Shown here: one piece after another, positions 1-9,690 of the stretch
Numbering within the stretch: position 1 is the stretch's first letter
How the letters are laid out: every line of letters begins with the position of its first letter
NCBI GenBank assembly: GCA_943735955.1
Contig: OX030961.1
Coordinates: 7,566,420 to 7,630,419, forward strand
From: Piscicola geometra
Taxonomy: Eukaryota > Annelida > Clitellata > Hirudinida > Piscicolidae
Length of the DNA: 64,000 nucleotides
Reading direction: 5' to 3'
Notes under the pieces: generated by a model
The model's database searches: none
Told to the model about the DNA's origin: nothing
What the model saw: the letters and a program-made list of their open reading frames with translations, nothing else
Program-made: the position numbers and the translations under genes

Positions 1-777
1 ATTCTTAAGAATTTTTATTCTTAAGAATTTTTATTCTTAAGAATTTTTATTCTTAAGAATTTTTATTCTTAAGAATTTTTATTCTTAAGAATTTTTATTC
101 TTAAGAATTTTTATTCTTAAGAATTTTTATTCTTAAGAATTTTTATTCTTAAGAATTTTTATTCTTAAGAATTTTTATTCTTAAGAATTTTTATTCTTAA
201 GAATTTTTATTCTTAAGAATTTTTATTCTTAAGAATTTTTATTCTTAAGAATTTTTATTCTTAAGAATTTTTATTCTTAAGAATTTTTATTCTTAAGAAT
301 TTTTATTCTTAAGAATTTTTATTCTTAAGAATTTTTATTCTTAAGAATTTTTATTCTTAAGAATTTTTATTCTTAAGAATTTTTATTCTTAAGAATTTTT
401 ATTCTTAAGAATTTTTATTCTTAAGAATTTTTATTCTTAAGAATTTTTATTCTTAAGAATTTTTATTCTTAAGAATTTTTATTCTTAAGAATTTTTATTC
501 TTAAGAATTTTTATTCTTAAGAATTTTTATTCTTAAGAATTTTTATTCTTAAGAATTTTTATTCTTAAGAATTTTTATTCTTAAGAATTTTTATTCTTAA
601 GAATTTTTATTCTTAAGAATTTTTATTCTTAAGAATTTTTATTCTTAAGAATTTTTATTCTTAAGAATTTTTATTCTTAAGAATTTTTATTCTTAAGAAT
701 TTTTATTCTTAAGACTTTTTATTCTTAAGACTTTTTATTCTTAAGACTTTTTATTCCTAAGACTTTTTATCCGAAGA
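1..777. repeat. 16-bp satellite array (left part)
   Basis: About 48 head-to-tail copies of the unit ATTCTTAAGAATTTTT. The first 44 or so, up to about 710, look identical; the last few drift to units with TTAAGAC and then CCGAAGAC in place of TTAAGAA. Each unit carries the palindrome TTCTTAAGAA. The array starts before the window, so its full length is unknown. Confidence 0.95.
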
Positions 778-785
778 CTTTTTAT
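778..785 (+). repeat. Target site duplication, left copy
   Basis: CTTTTTAT lies directly before the left inverted repeat of the hAT element and recurs exactly at 2393-2400 directly after the right one. Eight bases is the family's normal duplication length. The flanks are themselves repetitive, which lowers the weight of the match slightly. Confidence 0.85.
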
Positions 786-2392
786 TAGAGGTCGGACCGG
801 ATACCCGATCTGACCGGGTACCGTGGGTACCCGCGGGACTCCCGCGGGAACGGGAATGAAAATTAATTTCGGGACGGGAAAAGTCGGGAACCGGGAATAG
901 GTTTTCGGGACGGAAACGGGAACGGGAATCAACATTCAAATCGGGAACGGGAAAAGACGGAAACGGGAATCAACTTTTAAATCGGGAACGGGAAAAACGG
1001 GACTAAAAGTTATTGGGATTGGATTCTTTAACAATGATTTTTCAGAAAACTTCTAAGTATGGAAATCTATATTTCATCGATACTCCGTACTTAAAATAAG
1101 TATTAAATGCAATAAAAATGTATAACGAAGCCACCATTGCCAATGTCAAAATCTCTAACACTACATTTGAAGTTGTTATGGTGAGTCCAAATATAAGGGA
1201 GATTAGAACAAATGTGATCGGTGATGATGAAAACTTGTCAGATTAAATCAAAATGGTCAGTTATATTATTTTTATTTTATAAATTAATTTGAATGATTAA
1301 TTTCCAAATGATTGCTCAGTTGATCATTTCGACAAAAGAAAAGATACCCATTGATTTTATTCATATGGCAGCATGTCTGTTGCATCCCCAGTATAAAAGA
1401 ATAATAGGAAAAAAGTTTGGGATAGAAGAGAAATAAATACCAAGACTTTCATTAGAGAAAATTTAATTCTATTTTGTACAGCCAGACCAAGCTGCAGTGC
1501 CGTTGAGAAAAAAAACAAATGATGGTTATTTAGACTTATTAATAATATTATGTTTGTTTTTATAACGTAAAAATTATACTAAAATTATTATCCTATCAAA
1601 TTATACGAATGATGTTTTATTTGCAGTTGTGGAGAATAAGAATGTGGTCAAAAAACATATTTCTAACATTATTGATGAATTAATAATAAAAAACGAAGAA
1701 AAACGTCAGAAGAGGATGAATTGTACAAATATTCACAACTACGTCCCACAAAAATTGAAGATTATAAAGATGTTTTATTTTATTGGAGTAAAATGAGCAA
1801 TTTTCAAATACAACAAGAAGTAGTCAAAATTTTGTTAAGTATATCTGCAAGTTATATTCCCTGTGAACGGAATTTTTCAATATGTGGTCGTTTAACTTCA
1901 GACGCAAAATCATCCAATTTGAAAGCTAAAACTCTTAACGGTTTAACCAGTGTGAAAAGCAATAAAGACTTGATTGAATTACTCAAAAACAATGACTAAC
2001 TTCAATACTTTCATTTCAATAAATATTTGAAATTTAAATCGTTTTTTTTTTTATTTTATTAAAAGAAATATTCTCTGACTTTCAAATAATACGTTTTAAG
2101 AAATGTTAGAACTAGCAAGTTTGGGACCAGTGAAAACGGCAGCGAAAATGAATAAATAAACAAACAAGTTTCGGGAACGGGTCGGGACCGGGAATCAAGT
2201 TGCGGGAACGGGACGGGACGGGAATCAAAATTCAAATGTCCCGTCGGGAACGGGACGGGAAAAAAAATTTCGGGAACGGGACGGAATGGGAACCAAAATT
2301 CTGATAGCCCATCGGGAACGGGACGGGACGGGAAAAAAATTTCGGGAACGGGACGGGACCGGGAATGAAAAATCTTCCATGTCCGACCTCTA
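786..2392 (+). mobile_element. hAT superfamily DNA transposon, decayed
   Basis: A 1,607-bp element bounded by the 12-bp inverted repeats TAGAGGTCGGAC (786-797) and GTCCGACCTCTA (2381-2392) and flanked by identical 8-bp duplications. Both the TAGAG start and the 8-bp duplication are hAT hallmarks. Just inside each end are many direct copies of CGGGAACGGGA-type motifs (about 800-990 and 2170-2365), typical of subterminal transposase-binding repeats. The inside holds transposase remnants on the + strand: an ACLLHPQYK motif near 1365 and the C-terminal dimerisation domain at 1721-1999. The open frames between are broken, so the copy cannot be autonomous. It sits inside the satellite array. Confidence 0.9.
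1721..1999 (+). pseudogene. hAT transposase C-terminal dimerisation domain remnant
   Basis: A 92-residue open frame ending in TAA. It contains the hAT dimerisation signature: a run of aliphatic residues, then an S-x-x-x-P-x-E-R-x-F-S block (here SASYIPCERNFS), then N-L...L. Full-length transposases are usually 600-700 residues, so only the C-terminal end remains open. Upstream frames (about 1130-1430) show related fragments broken by stops. Read as the decayed coding part of the surrounding 786-2392 element, no longer functional. Confidence 0.8.
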
Positions 2393-2557
2393 CTTTTTAT
2401 CCGAAGACTTTTTTATCCGAAGACTTTTTATTCGAAGACTTTTATCCGAAGACTTTTTTATCCGAAGACTTTTTATCCGAAGACTTTTATCCGAAGACTT
2501 TTTATCCGAAAACTTTTTATCCAAAGACTTTTTGTCCGAAGACTTTTTATCCTAGAA
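2393..2557. repeat. Satellite array (right part) with target duplication
   Basis: The array resumes after the hAT element. The first eight bases (CTTTTTAT, 2393-2400) are the right target duplication. About eleven units of the ATCCGAAGACTTTTT type follow, with small length changes and point differences. These match the drifted units just left of the element, showing that the transposon landed in the diverged edge of one array. Confidence 0.85.
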
Positions 2558-2691
2558 CCCTTTCAAAGTGATATTGCCGAAAACAGGTACTAAATATTTT
2601 TTTGAGAAAAAAAACAGTTTAAATTATTATTATTATTATCTAAAGTTGAAAAAGCAAATAAATGGTATCATAAGACAAACTATTCAACCAA

Positions 2692-3804
2692 TCATTGAAA
2701 AGTTAAAGCGCCAGTCAACATGAGCACACGCATCCGCCAAAGCCTGATCTACTCGCCAAAGTACTGCAGCTGAAAATTGTAATTAGAGATATTTATGATC
2801 TCTGATGCTTATTAGGCAACCTATGAAAGGTTTAGACATTGTCAATGAGTGTCTTTATTTTTTATGAGATAATACTTTTTCATCTACAGATAAAAACGTC
2901 AACATGTGAAAATTTAGCTGAGCCCACATCTGATATAGTTCGTCGTGTAATGGAAAAGTACTCCTCTCTGTATCAATCAAATAAATTTCTATAGCGCTCA
3001 TCTTCAAATTCAAGAGCGCTCGTAAATAAATTTGTTAAACAGATATGTCTTCAGGTCGTTACAAAAAGTAAATAATGATTTAGAAGTAGTTAAATAAGGA
3101 GGTAATGAGTTCCAAATATATGGACCTGCATAATGGAAAGAACGTTTAGCAAAAGAGTTATTAATGGAAGGGATGAAATAATGATTTTGAGTGGATGATC
3201 TTAAATTACTTCTATGAGGGTGAGGTATTAATTATTTATGGATACTGGGGAGTTTTTTAATTTAAACATAAAAACACAGATTTTAAATATAATCCTAGAT
3301 TTGATGGGGAGCCAATGTAATAAGATGAGATAGGGTGTAATGTGGTGATAAATAGGAGTACGGCTAACGACTCTAGCTGCATAATTAAATATTTTATTTA
3401 ATGGTTTTGAAGTAGTTTTAGGTAAATTACAATAGAGTGAGTTACAATAGTCAATTCGAGATAAAACAAGACTAACATCTTCAAAGAATGACTCTCTGAA
3501 GAATAAAATTAGATTGTTTTATATGGCTAACAGGCTCCGCAAGATTAGCATGAGGAAAAAGGAATTGTTGACAGAGTTTGAGCCCTATTCTTCAATTAAA
3601 GCGCGCGTCTCCTCTCGAGCATCGACGCACTCAGACGACAGTAAGAATCGAAGCCACGCTAGTGAGGCGAGGGCCAAGCGTCTCAGCGCTCGGCAATCAC
3701 GCCACACGTCGACAGAGTTTGAGGCGTCAACAGAGTCTCCAACGTCAATGTTTGATGCTAGTCTGTCGTTACTTTCGTCTGAGTTGGAAAAAAGTGAAAA
3801 GTAA
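2692..3804 (+). pseudogene. Relic partial copy of the FLYWCH-MULE gene, cut by a LINE
   Basis: The stretch is a decayed duplicate of 60,225-60,640. Positions 2,715-2,775 match the end of the FLYWCH finger and the following lysine-rich helix (shared string CTCGCCAAAGTACTGCAGCT). Positions 2,776-2,888 match the following intron including its CTACAG acceptor; 2,889-2,972 match the next exon (ATAGTTCGTCGT). A LINE follows (about 2,989-3,487). After it the exon resumes (3,488-3,804) with an extra Arg/Ser-rich block and the same ending, AGTTGGAAAAAAGTGAAAAG, before a GT donor. The retained intron means the copy arose by DNA-level duplication, not through mRNA. No finger core or start is present, so it is not functional as it stands. 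Confidence 0.75.
2989..3487 (-). mobile_element. 5'-truncated CR1/L2-like LINE, 3' end
   Basis: Reads on the minus strand. It shares many strings with the LINE at 6,861-8,672: TATAGCGC at the 3' tip, then GTCTTCAGG, then GAAAGAACGTTTAGCAAAAG and GTGGATGATCTTA. Only the last part of the reverse transcriptase frame and the 3' untranslated end remain, with no open frame. It splits an exon of the FLYWCH-MULE relic; short similar strings (CTCCTCTCTG and GACTCTCTGA) flank it and may be a worn target duplication. Confidence 0.8.
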
Positions 3805-4112
3805 GTGTTTTTGGTAATTAGATTTGAAAATAATTTCAGTTAAAAAATATTATTATTGGTTTAAATACTAAATTTTTTTCTTTAAACTAATCTTGATTAA
3901 AAAAATATTTTTATTTATTATTTAAAATAGTAAAAAAATATTTTTATCTAAAATCATAACGGGGATGTGAACTCGAAATGTAGCGATTCAGATACTAGAG
4001 CGCGACCGTTTTACAACGGAAGCTGATGAAAATATTACCTTATAAAATTGATAAGTTTCACTGTACCTAATGAAAATCACGTAGAATTTAACGCATTTTT
4101 TAAAGTTTCGAA
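3805..4112. other. Intergenic region upstream of Dnmt2
   Basis: A 308-bp AT-rich stretch between the relic and the Dnmt2 start. I see no TATA box at a convincing distance. A short less AT-rich patch lies near 3,960-4,020. The run TTTTTTAAAG ends about nine bases before the ATG and resembles a splice acceptor. Confidence 0.4.
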
Positions 4113-6071
4113 ATGAGAGTTTTAGAGCTTTACAGTGGAATTGGAGGCATGCATTGGGCTCTCAAAGGTTGCCATTCAATAGTTTCATTCATTTTATAGT
4201 ATAAAATTTATACATTTATAAATTATCATAGATGTATTCAATTAAGACTTTATTGAAACCGAAAGTTGTTTCAACAAATTAGATTAATTTTCTATTTAGC
4301 AGCTAAATTTTAGCTTCATTCATTTTTCAGAAAGTGGAATTGAATATGATATTTTAGCTGCCATTGATATAAACCCGGCATGTAATAAAGTCTACAAACA
4401 CAATTTTCCAACTGTGAAACTTCTCTCAAAATGCTTCATGGTTTGTTCTTTTTATAAATATATTAGAGTTTATACAGTAAATTTTTTTTTGAAAAATAAC
4501 TTCATCAGTCAGTAAGCTTGGAAAACTTCCAAGAAATGAGGGTTGAAGCAGTTTTGATGAGTCCACCCTGCCAGCCATTCAGCAGCCTTGGCAACCAGCT
4601 AGATGTTAATGATGCTCGCAGCAGTTCATTCCACCATTTCTTGCACCTTCTCACCAAGTTTGTAGGCTTTTAAGAATGCATAAGAACCTTAAATCAGTAG
4701 TCTTCATAATATCACTCAATATCCTTGTTTGGCATAGTATTTGAACTTTTATTTTTTTAAATCAGGCTCGAAAGTCCACCAAAGTATATTTTATTGGAGA
4801 ATGTGAAGGGATTTGTTGACTCAGAAATGAGGCAACAAATGCTGCAGACATTCAATCAACTCAACTACAATTACCAAGTCAGAATTGCCATGGTCTTTTT
4901 AAAAGAGTTTTTAAAGATATACATATTTATTTAATTGTTATATTCTAACTTTAGTCCAACACCAATCAGGAATTTCTTTTGTGTCCCACACAATTTGGCA
5001 TTCCAAATTCCAGGAAAAGATATTACTTTCTTGCTAAGCTTAAACCATTATGCTTCTCCAACAATAACAATGATGTGGGTGTTTTTTTCATTATTTATTT
5101 TAATGAACATTTATTTGAAAATGAAAACTATTTTTCAAGATTTCAACAGAGTTGCCAGACATTGAAAAGTACAGATATAGGCCATACAATGAACATAGCA
5201 ATGAACAAAAAAGAAGTTGTAAAGAAGATGGTAGTGCTGAAGGAGATGGTGGTGAAATGGGTGGTGCTAAAGCAGATGGTGGTGAAGTTGGTGGTGGTGA
5301 AGTAGATGGTTGCAAAAAAGAAAGTGATGATACTAAAAAAATTCCATCTTTAAACAAAAACTTAATTCCCTTGAGAGATTTTTTGGAGCTAGACAAACCT
5401 CATAGCTACTTAGAGAAGTTCAGACTTCCTCACAAATTCTTCAAGAAGTTCTGGTTGATGGACTTGGTTGAGGTCACCTCTACGACTTGCTGTTGTTTCA
5501 ACAAAGGGTGCGTTGCTTGCTTATAGTTCTATATATAATAATATTTTATTAGATAGTTTACTTTTTGTTTGACAATATTTTGTTTGTTTTATCCAAGTTA
5601 AACACTACAGATATGGTAAGTACATAGAGAAAGCAGGCTCAATATTTCAAACACACCCTGCTAAAACCGATTTAGTTAGTATAAAAATGATTAATTTGGC
5701 CTTAATTTTAGTTTTACTTTTCTATAATAAAAAATAAATAGAAATATTGAATATTTATTCAGTGGCCTTACAAAGGAGACGAAGAAAATGAAGAGTACAT
5801 AAAAGAAATAGAAAATCTTGGCCTACGCTTTTTCACTCCCAGAGAAGTCGCAAACTTCATGGCATTCCCTTTTGAATTTGGTAGTTGTTTCATCTCTTCA
5901 TATTTATTTTTATTTTAAATCATTAAAAATATTTCATGTCTTTCATTTTATCTATCTTTTTTAACAGAATTTCCATCAGATCTGACTGTCATTCAATGTT
6001 TTAAATTACTCGGTAACAGTGTAAATGTTTATGTAATTGCTTGTTTATTAAAAGTGTTATTTATTGAATAA
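4113..6071 (+). CDS. TRDMT1: Dnmt2-type tRNA (cytosine-38-C5) methyltransferase
   Basis: Nine exons, all with GT-AG borders and matching phases: 4113-4167, 4331-4440, 4509-4657, 4766-4877, 4970-5078, 5150-5507, 5611-5674, 5763-5880, 5968-6071. They give 392 residues, close to the usual 390 or so for Dnmt2. The family methylates C38 of tRNA-Asp and other tRNAs with S-adenosylmethionine. Visible motifs: motif I LELYSGIGGMHWAL at the N-terminus, catalytic PPCQPF with Cys76, motif VI ENVKGF (116-121), motif VIII PNSRKRYYF, the Dnmt2 CFT block changed to CCCFNKGYG, and motif X LLGNSVNV near the C-terminus. An acidic, Gly-rich insert lies in exon 6 where the family is variable. The start is the first ATG and begins directly with motif I. 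RPL35 starts 113 bp beyond the stop. Confidence 0.95.
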
Positions 6072-6104
6072 TATGGTTTCCAATGTATGAATTTTTTTAC
6101 TTTC

Positions 6105-6110
6105 AATAAA
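6105..6110 (+). terminator. Poly(A) signal, Dnmt2
   Basis: AATAAA 33 bp after the Dnmt2 stop codon. It leaves about 75 bp before the RPL35 start codon, so cleavage of one transcript and the start of the next must lie very close together. Confidence 0.6.
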
Positions 6111-6144
6111 TGAACCGCAACAAGTTGGGTACTTAGATTCACCA

Positions 6145-6184
6145 TTCGTTGAATGTTTCTTTTCTATCCTTTTTCCGATCAGCC
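6145..6184 (+). promoter_or_regulatory. Pyrimidine tract before RPL35 start (5'TOP or trans-splice acceptor)
   Basis: A run rich in C and T (TTCTTTTCTATCCTTTTTCC) followed by GATCAG and then CC-ATG. It can be read as the terminal oligopyrimidine start typical of ribosomal protein mRNAs, or as a polypyrimidine tract plus AG acceptor two bases before the ATG. The sequence alone does not separate these. Confidence 0.5.
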
Positions 6185-9100
6185 ATGGTTTGTGTTTTTA
6201 ATCTCTTTAATCCTTCAATTTAAAATATACAATAAACATATACAATTTTCATATTAAGAAAAGAAATTTTTCTTTCTAGAGTTTTTGAAATAGTTTATAC
6301 ATCACAGGGTAAATTAACGGCAAAAGAATTAAGAGGCAAAAAGAAGACTGACTTGGTTAAACAGCTCGATGAGCTCAAGACCGTAAGTTTTAATTTTTTA
6401 TTATCAATAAAGAACGATAGAAGGGATTACACTGATAGTCTTCAATGATTGTAAGTTACAATTTTGCATTTATTTCTCTCAAAAGGAGCTGTCTCAACTC
6501 AAAGTCTCCAAAGTAACTGGTGGAGCCGCTTCTAAACTGTCTAAAATGTGAGATATTCTTGCTTTTTCACTTCAAGTATCTTCATTATGTGTTCATTTTC
6601 TTCTTTTATTCTCGGCTACTCCCATTAGTTTGGTGCTAGTGCGAATTGCCGAATGAGTCGAGTCGAAATATTAAAAAGCCTGAATTGCCGAAAAGGATTT
6701 TTTCAACTAGTACGAATTGCCGAATATAAAAATCTAATTTTCAAATCCAAATTGAATACTTTTTTATTTCATTTTTGGCATTTAAAGATTTCATTATAAT
6801 CGTTATTATTATTATTATTATTATTAGATATAAGTACTTGGTAATGCAACATAATATCAATCAATCAATCAATCACTAATAATTTGTATAGCGCCCTTTA
6901 CTAAGTGAACAAAAGCGCTCAGCCATCACGTCCCAAACAAGTACGTCTTCAGGCCTCGACGGAAAGTTATGAGTGACTTAGTTGAAGTTAAAGAAGAAGG
7001 TAAAGAATTCCATAAAAGAGGACCACAGTAAGAAAAAGAACGTTTAGCAAAAGAGTGTTTAACTGGAAAACGAAAAGAACGATTAAAGGTGGATGATCTT
7101 AGACCAGATTTAGGGGGTTGTTTAATTAGATTTTTAAGATAGATTGGAGCATTACAGTTATGAATTTTAAACATATTTAGGCATATTTTAAAAGTCACTC
7201 TAGATCTCAAAGGTAGCCAATGTAACAAACGAAGATAAGGAGAAATGTGAGAAAACTTAGGAGCACGAGCAACAAGACGAGCAGCACAATTGAAGGTTTT
7301 ATTTAGAGGAGCCAAAGTAGTATTAGGGAGACCATAGTAAAGAGAGTTGCAATAATCAATCCTGGACAGAACTAGAAAAGATACAAGAAGTTGTAGGGTA
7401 GGATCATCGAGAAAAGGAAGAAGCTGTTTAATACGACGAATGTGGAAGTAGCAAGATTTAGAGACAGATAGAATTTGAGGAGCTAAAGACAAGTTAGAAT
7501 CAAAAATAAAACCAAGGCTACGAATAGAAGATGAAGGGTTTAGAGAGAGTGAAGAGGGGGGAGGCAAAACTAAAGAAGGAAGAGATAGTAAAGACTTTGA
7601 TTTTTTATTGAAATATATGAGTTCAAATTTGTCCGGATTAAGTTTGAGAAACATAGAAGAAGCCCAAGAGATTATAGATTGAAGACAGAGAGTTATTTTA
7701 TCAACAGTAAGGTCAAGAGAAGAGTCAGTAAAAGATGTATAAATATAGGAGTCGTCAGCATAAATTTGACTGTTCAGAGAAGATGACGAAATAATATTAG
7801 GTAGTTCCGAGGTATAAAGAATAAAAAGTAAGGGACCAAGAATTGAGCCCTGTGGAACACCATAAGATAAAGAAACAGAAGAACGAGAAGATTCTATTGA
7901 TACATAGGAAGTTCGCTCAGAAAGGTAGGATTTAAGCCAGATAAGAGAGGAACCAGAAATATTAAAGGAAGAGTCTAAAACATTTAATAAAAGCGTATGG
8001 TCGACAGTGTCAAAAGCAGCTGAAAAGTCAAGGCATAAAAGAAGAGAAGAGGCATTAGAATCAGAAGTTAAAATAAGGTCATTATAGAGTTTAAGTAAAG
8101 CAGTTTCAGTGGAGTGGCCAATTCTGAAACCAGATTGAGAAGAAGGAAGAAGTGAGTTTTTTTCTAGATAGAAGGTTAATTGTTGAGAAGTAACTTTTTC
8201 AAGGACCTTAAAAAGAAAGGAAATGTTAGATACAGGTCTATAACTGGATAAGGATGCAGGATCAAGAGAAGGCTTCTTAATTGTAGGAATAATAAATGAA
8301 GATTTGAGGGCAGACGGAAATTTAGATGTAGACAAAGATAAGTTAACCAAATCCAGAACAATAGGATAGAATAAAAAAGAGAGTTCTTTGAAAAGGGTTG
8401 TAGGAATAAGATCTAGAGAACAAGAAGTGGGAGACATAGAATTAATTATATTTGTAAGATGGTCCAATGTGACAGGAGAAAAGGATGATAATGATTCAGA
8501 AGTGAACTTAGTAAAAGATGGTGTAGGCCTATTATAAGACGAAGATCTAATATTAGATATTTTATTAGTTAGAAATTCAAGATAGTCATCAGGAGAGAAA
8601 GATGGAGGAGGAGAGTTTTTATGTAAAAGTTTAGATAAAGAAGTTAAAACCGTTACTTCAAATATCTTTGGTTAAAATATTTAAAAAAATAATGCAAAAT
8701 TAAATTTAGTTCATCAATTAATGAATCAATATTCAATTAAATTCATCAAATAAGTTATTACACATAGAATCTATATCTATGTCATAGATATGTAAATTGT
8801 TTAATATCATTAAATATATTTCGGCAATTCAACACACTTTAATAAATTCGCTTTCGGCAATAAACACTAGCTAGCTGTTCGACAATATGTATTTCGGCAA
8901 TTCGCGCGGACACCATTAGTTTTTCTTTAAACTTCAAAATCAATTTCAACACCACAGTCGCACAGTTAGAAAGTCTATCGCTAGAGTGTTGACAGTGATT
9001 CACCAAACACAAAAGGAAAACTTGAGGAAGTTGTATGCCAAGAAGAAGCGAAAGCCCAAGGATCTGCGCAAGAAGCTGACCAGGGCCATGAGGAGAGCCT

Positions 9101-9189
9101 TGACGCCATACGAAAGGAACCTCAAGTCAGCCAAACAACTGCACAAGGCCGCTGCTTACCCTAAGAGGATTTACGCCATCAAGGCTTGA
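6185..9189 (+). CDS. RPL35: 60S ribosomal protein L35 (uL29)
   Basis: Four coding exons: 6185-6187 (only the ATG), 6308-6382, 6486-6547 and 8958-9189. They join to 123 residues, exactly the usual eukaryotic L35 length. L35 belongs to the large subunit near the peptide exit tunnel. Recognisable blocks in order: [72 protein letters not shown] and the C-terminal YAIKA. Exon 4 must start at 8958 (after ACCACAG) to keep the frame and give I-R-T-V-R-K. The third intron is 2.4 kb because of a nested transposon insertion; the other two are about 100 bp. The pyrimidine-rich leader fits a ribosomal protein gene. Confidence 0.96.
6861..8672 (-). mobile_element. CR1/L2-like non-LTR retrotransposon, 5'-truncated
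   Basis: Minus-strand LINE whose 3' end is the short tandem tail read on the plus strand as repeated ATCA (6869-6885), the 3' style of the CR1/L2 group. The coding part is an open reverse transcriptase frame with no endonuclease, so the copy is truncated at its 5' end near 8,672. It inserted into the inverted-repeat element in RPL35 intron 3 and reads against the gene. Related shorter copies lie at 2,989-3,487 and 55,992-56,955. Confidence 0.85.
6926..8467 (-). pseudogene. LINE reverse transcriptase (ORF2 C-terminal part)
   Basis: A 513-codon open frame that continues without a stop upstream to about 8,665, so the first codon shown is not a real start. Reverse transcriptase blocks in order: SYRPVS (75-80), [11 protein letters not shown] (147-157), [13 protein letters not shown] (203-215) and the catalytic YADD (236-239). 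The C-terminus has the LWNSLP...[10 protein letters not shown] ending typical of CR1/L2 and related LINEs. The amino-terminal endonuclease is missing. The long open frame suggests the insertion is fairly recent, but with no 5' end it cannot move on its own. Confidence 0.85.
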
Positions 9190-9236
9190 ATGTTGTGTGC
9201 TGAACGTTGGGAGGTTTTCTTGGAAAGTTTCGTTCC

Positions 9237-9242
9237 AATAAA
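9237..9242 (+). terminator. Poly(A) signal, RPL35
   Basis: AATAAA 48 bp after the RPL35 stop codon, the normal distance for this short gene. Confidence 0.75.
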
Positions 9243-9690
9243 ACGCTTATAAAAAATCTCTTTATTTATCATATAAAAAATGACACTACTTATTGGTATC
9301 CCAGGCTTTTCGATTAGGATTATAATTAATATGAGAGGGTCAACCACTTGCAGCTTATAACAACAGTTTCGATAACCGTTGTAGCCCCAGTTCTAAATGT
9401 AGAGTGGATGTGCCACCAAGAACTAAAATGAAAATAAATTCTAGATTTTTTCTTTTTCTACTGACCTCTCAAAGGTACTTACATTTAAAGTAGCCCAGTA
9501 CTGAGCCAATTAAACTAACTAATTTCCATGAGTATTTCAAAAGAAAATAAGAAAATTTTTTAACTAAATATTTTATTTTGATATTCATCTTAACAAAATT
9601 CAAACGTTTATATTTATCAAATTCAAGAAAGTAATTCTAAGTGGTCGACGTTAGTAATTTTATGTACAGTTTCTTAGAAAAATGAAGCGA
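9243..9690. other. Convergent 3' region between RPL35 and DDR
   Basis: Holds the 3' ends of two genes that face each other. On the minus strand AATAAA occurs at 9572-9577, 114 bp after the DDR stop, and again at 9261-9266, close enough to the RPL35 end for the two 3' untranslated regions to overlap. No further coding seen. Confidence 0.5.

Larger units (their letters stand above)
6632..8912. mobile_element. Non-autonomous DNA transposon with GAATTGCCGAA repeats, hosting a LINE
   Basis: The 10-bp direct repeat CCATTAGTTT occurs at 6622-6631 and 8913-8922. Inside it, the inverted motif GCGAATTGCCGAA appears near both ends (6641-6653, and reversed at about 8893-8906). Further inverted copies lie at 6682-6693 and 6712-6725 on the left, and reversed at about 8818-8830 and 8852-8860 on the right; several are preceded by CTAGTG or CTAGTA. 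Without the LINE inside (about 6,861-8,672) the element would be about 470 bp with no coding capacity. A 9-10 bp duplication fits Mutator-like elements, but the family is not proved. It lies wholly in RPL35 intron 3. Confidence 0.65.
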
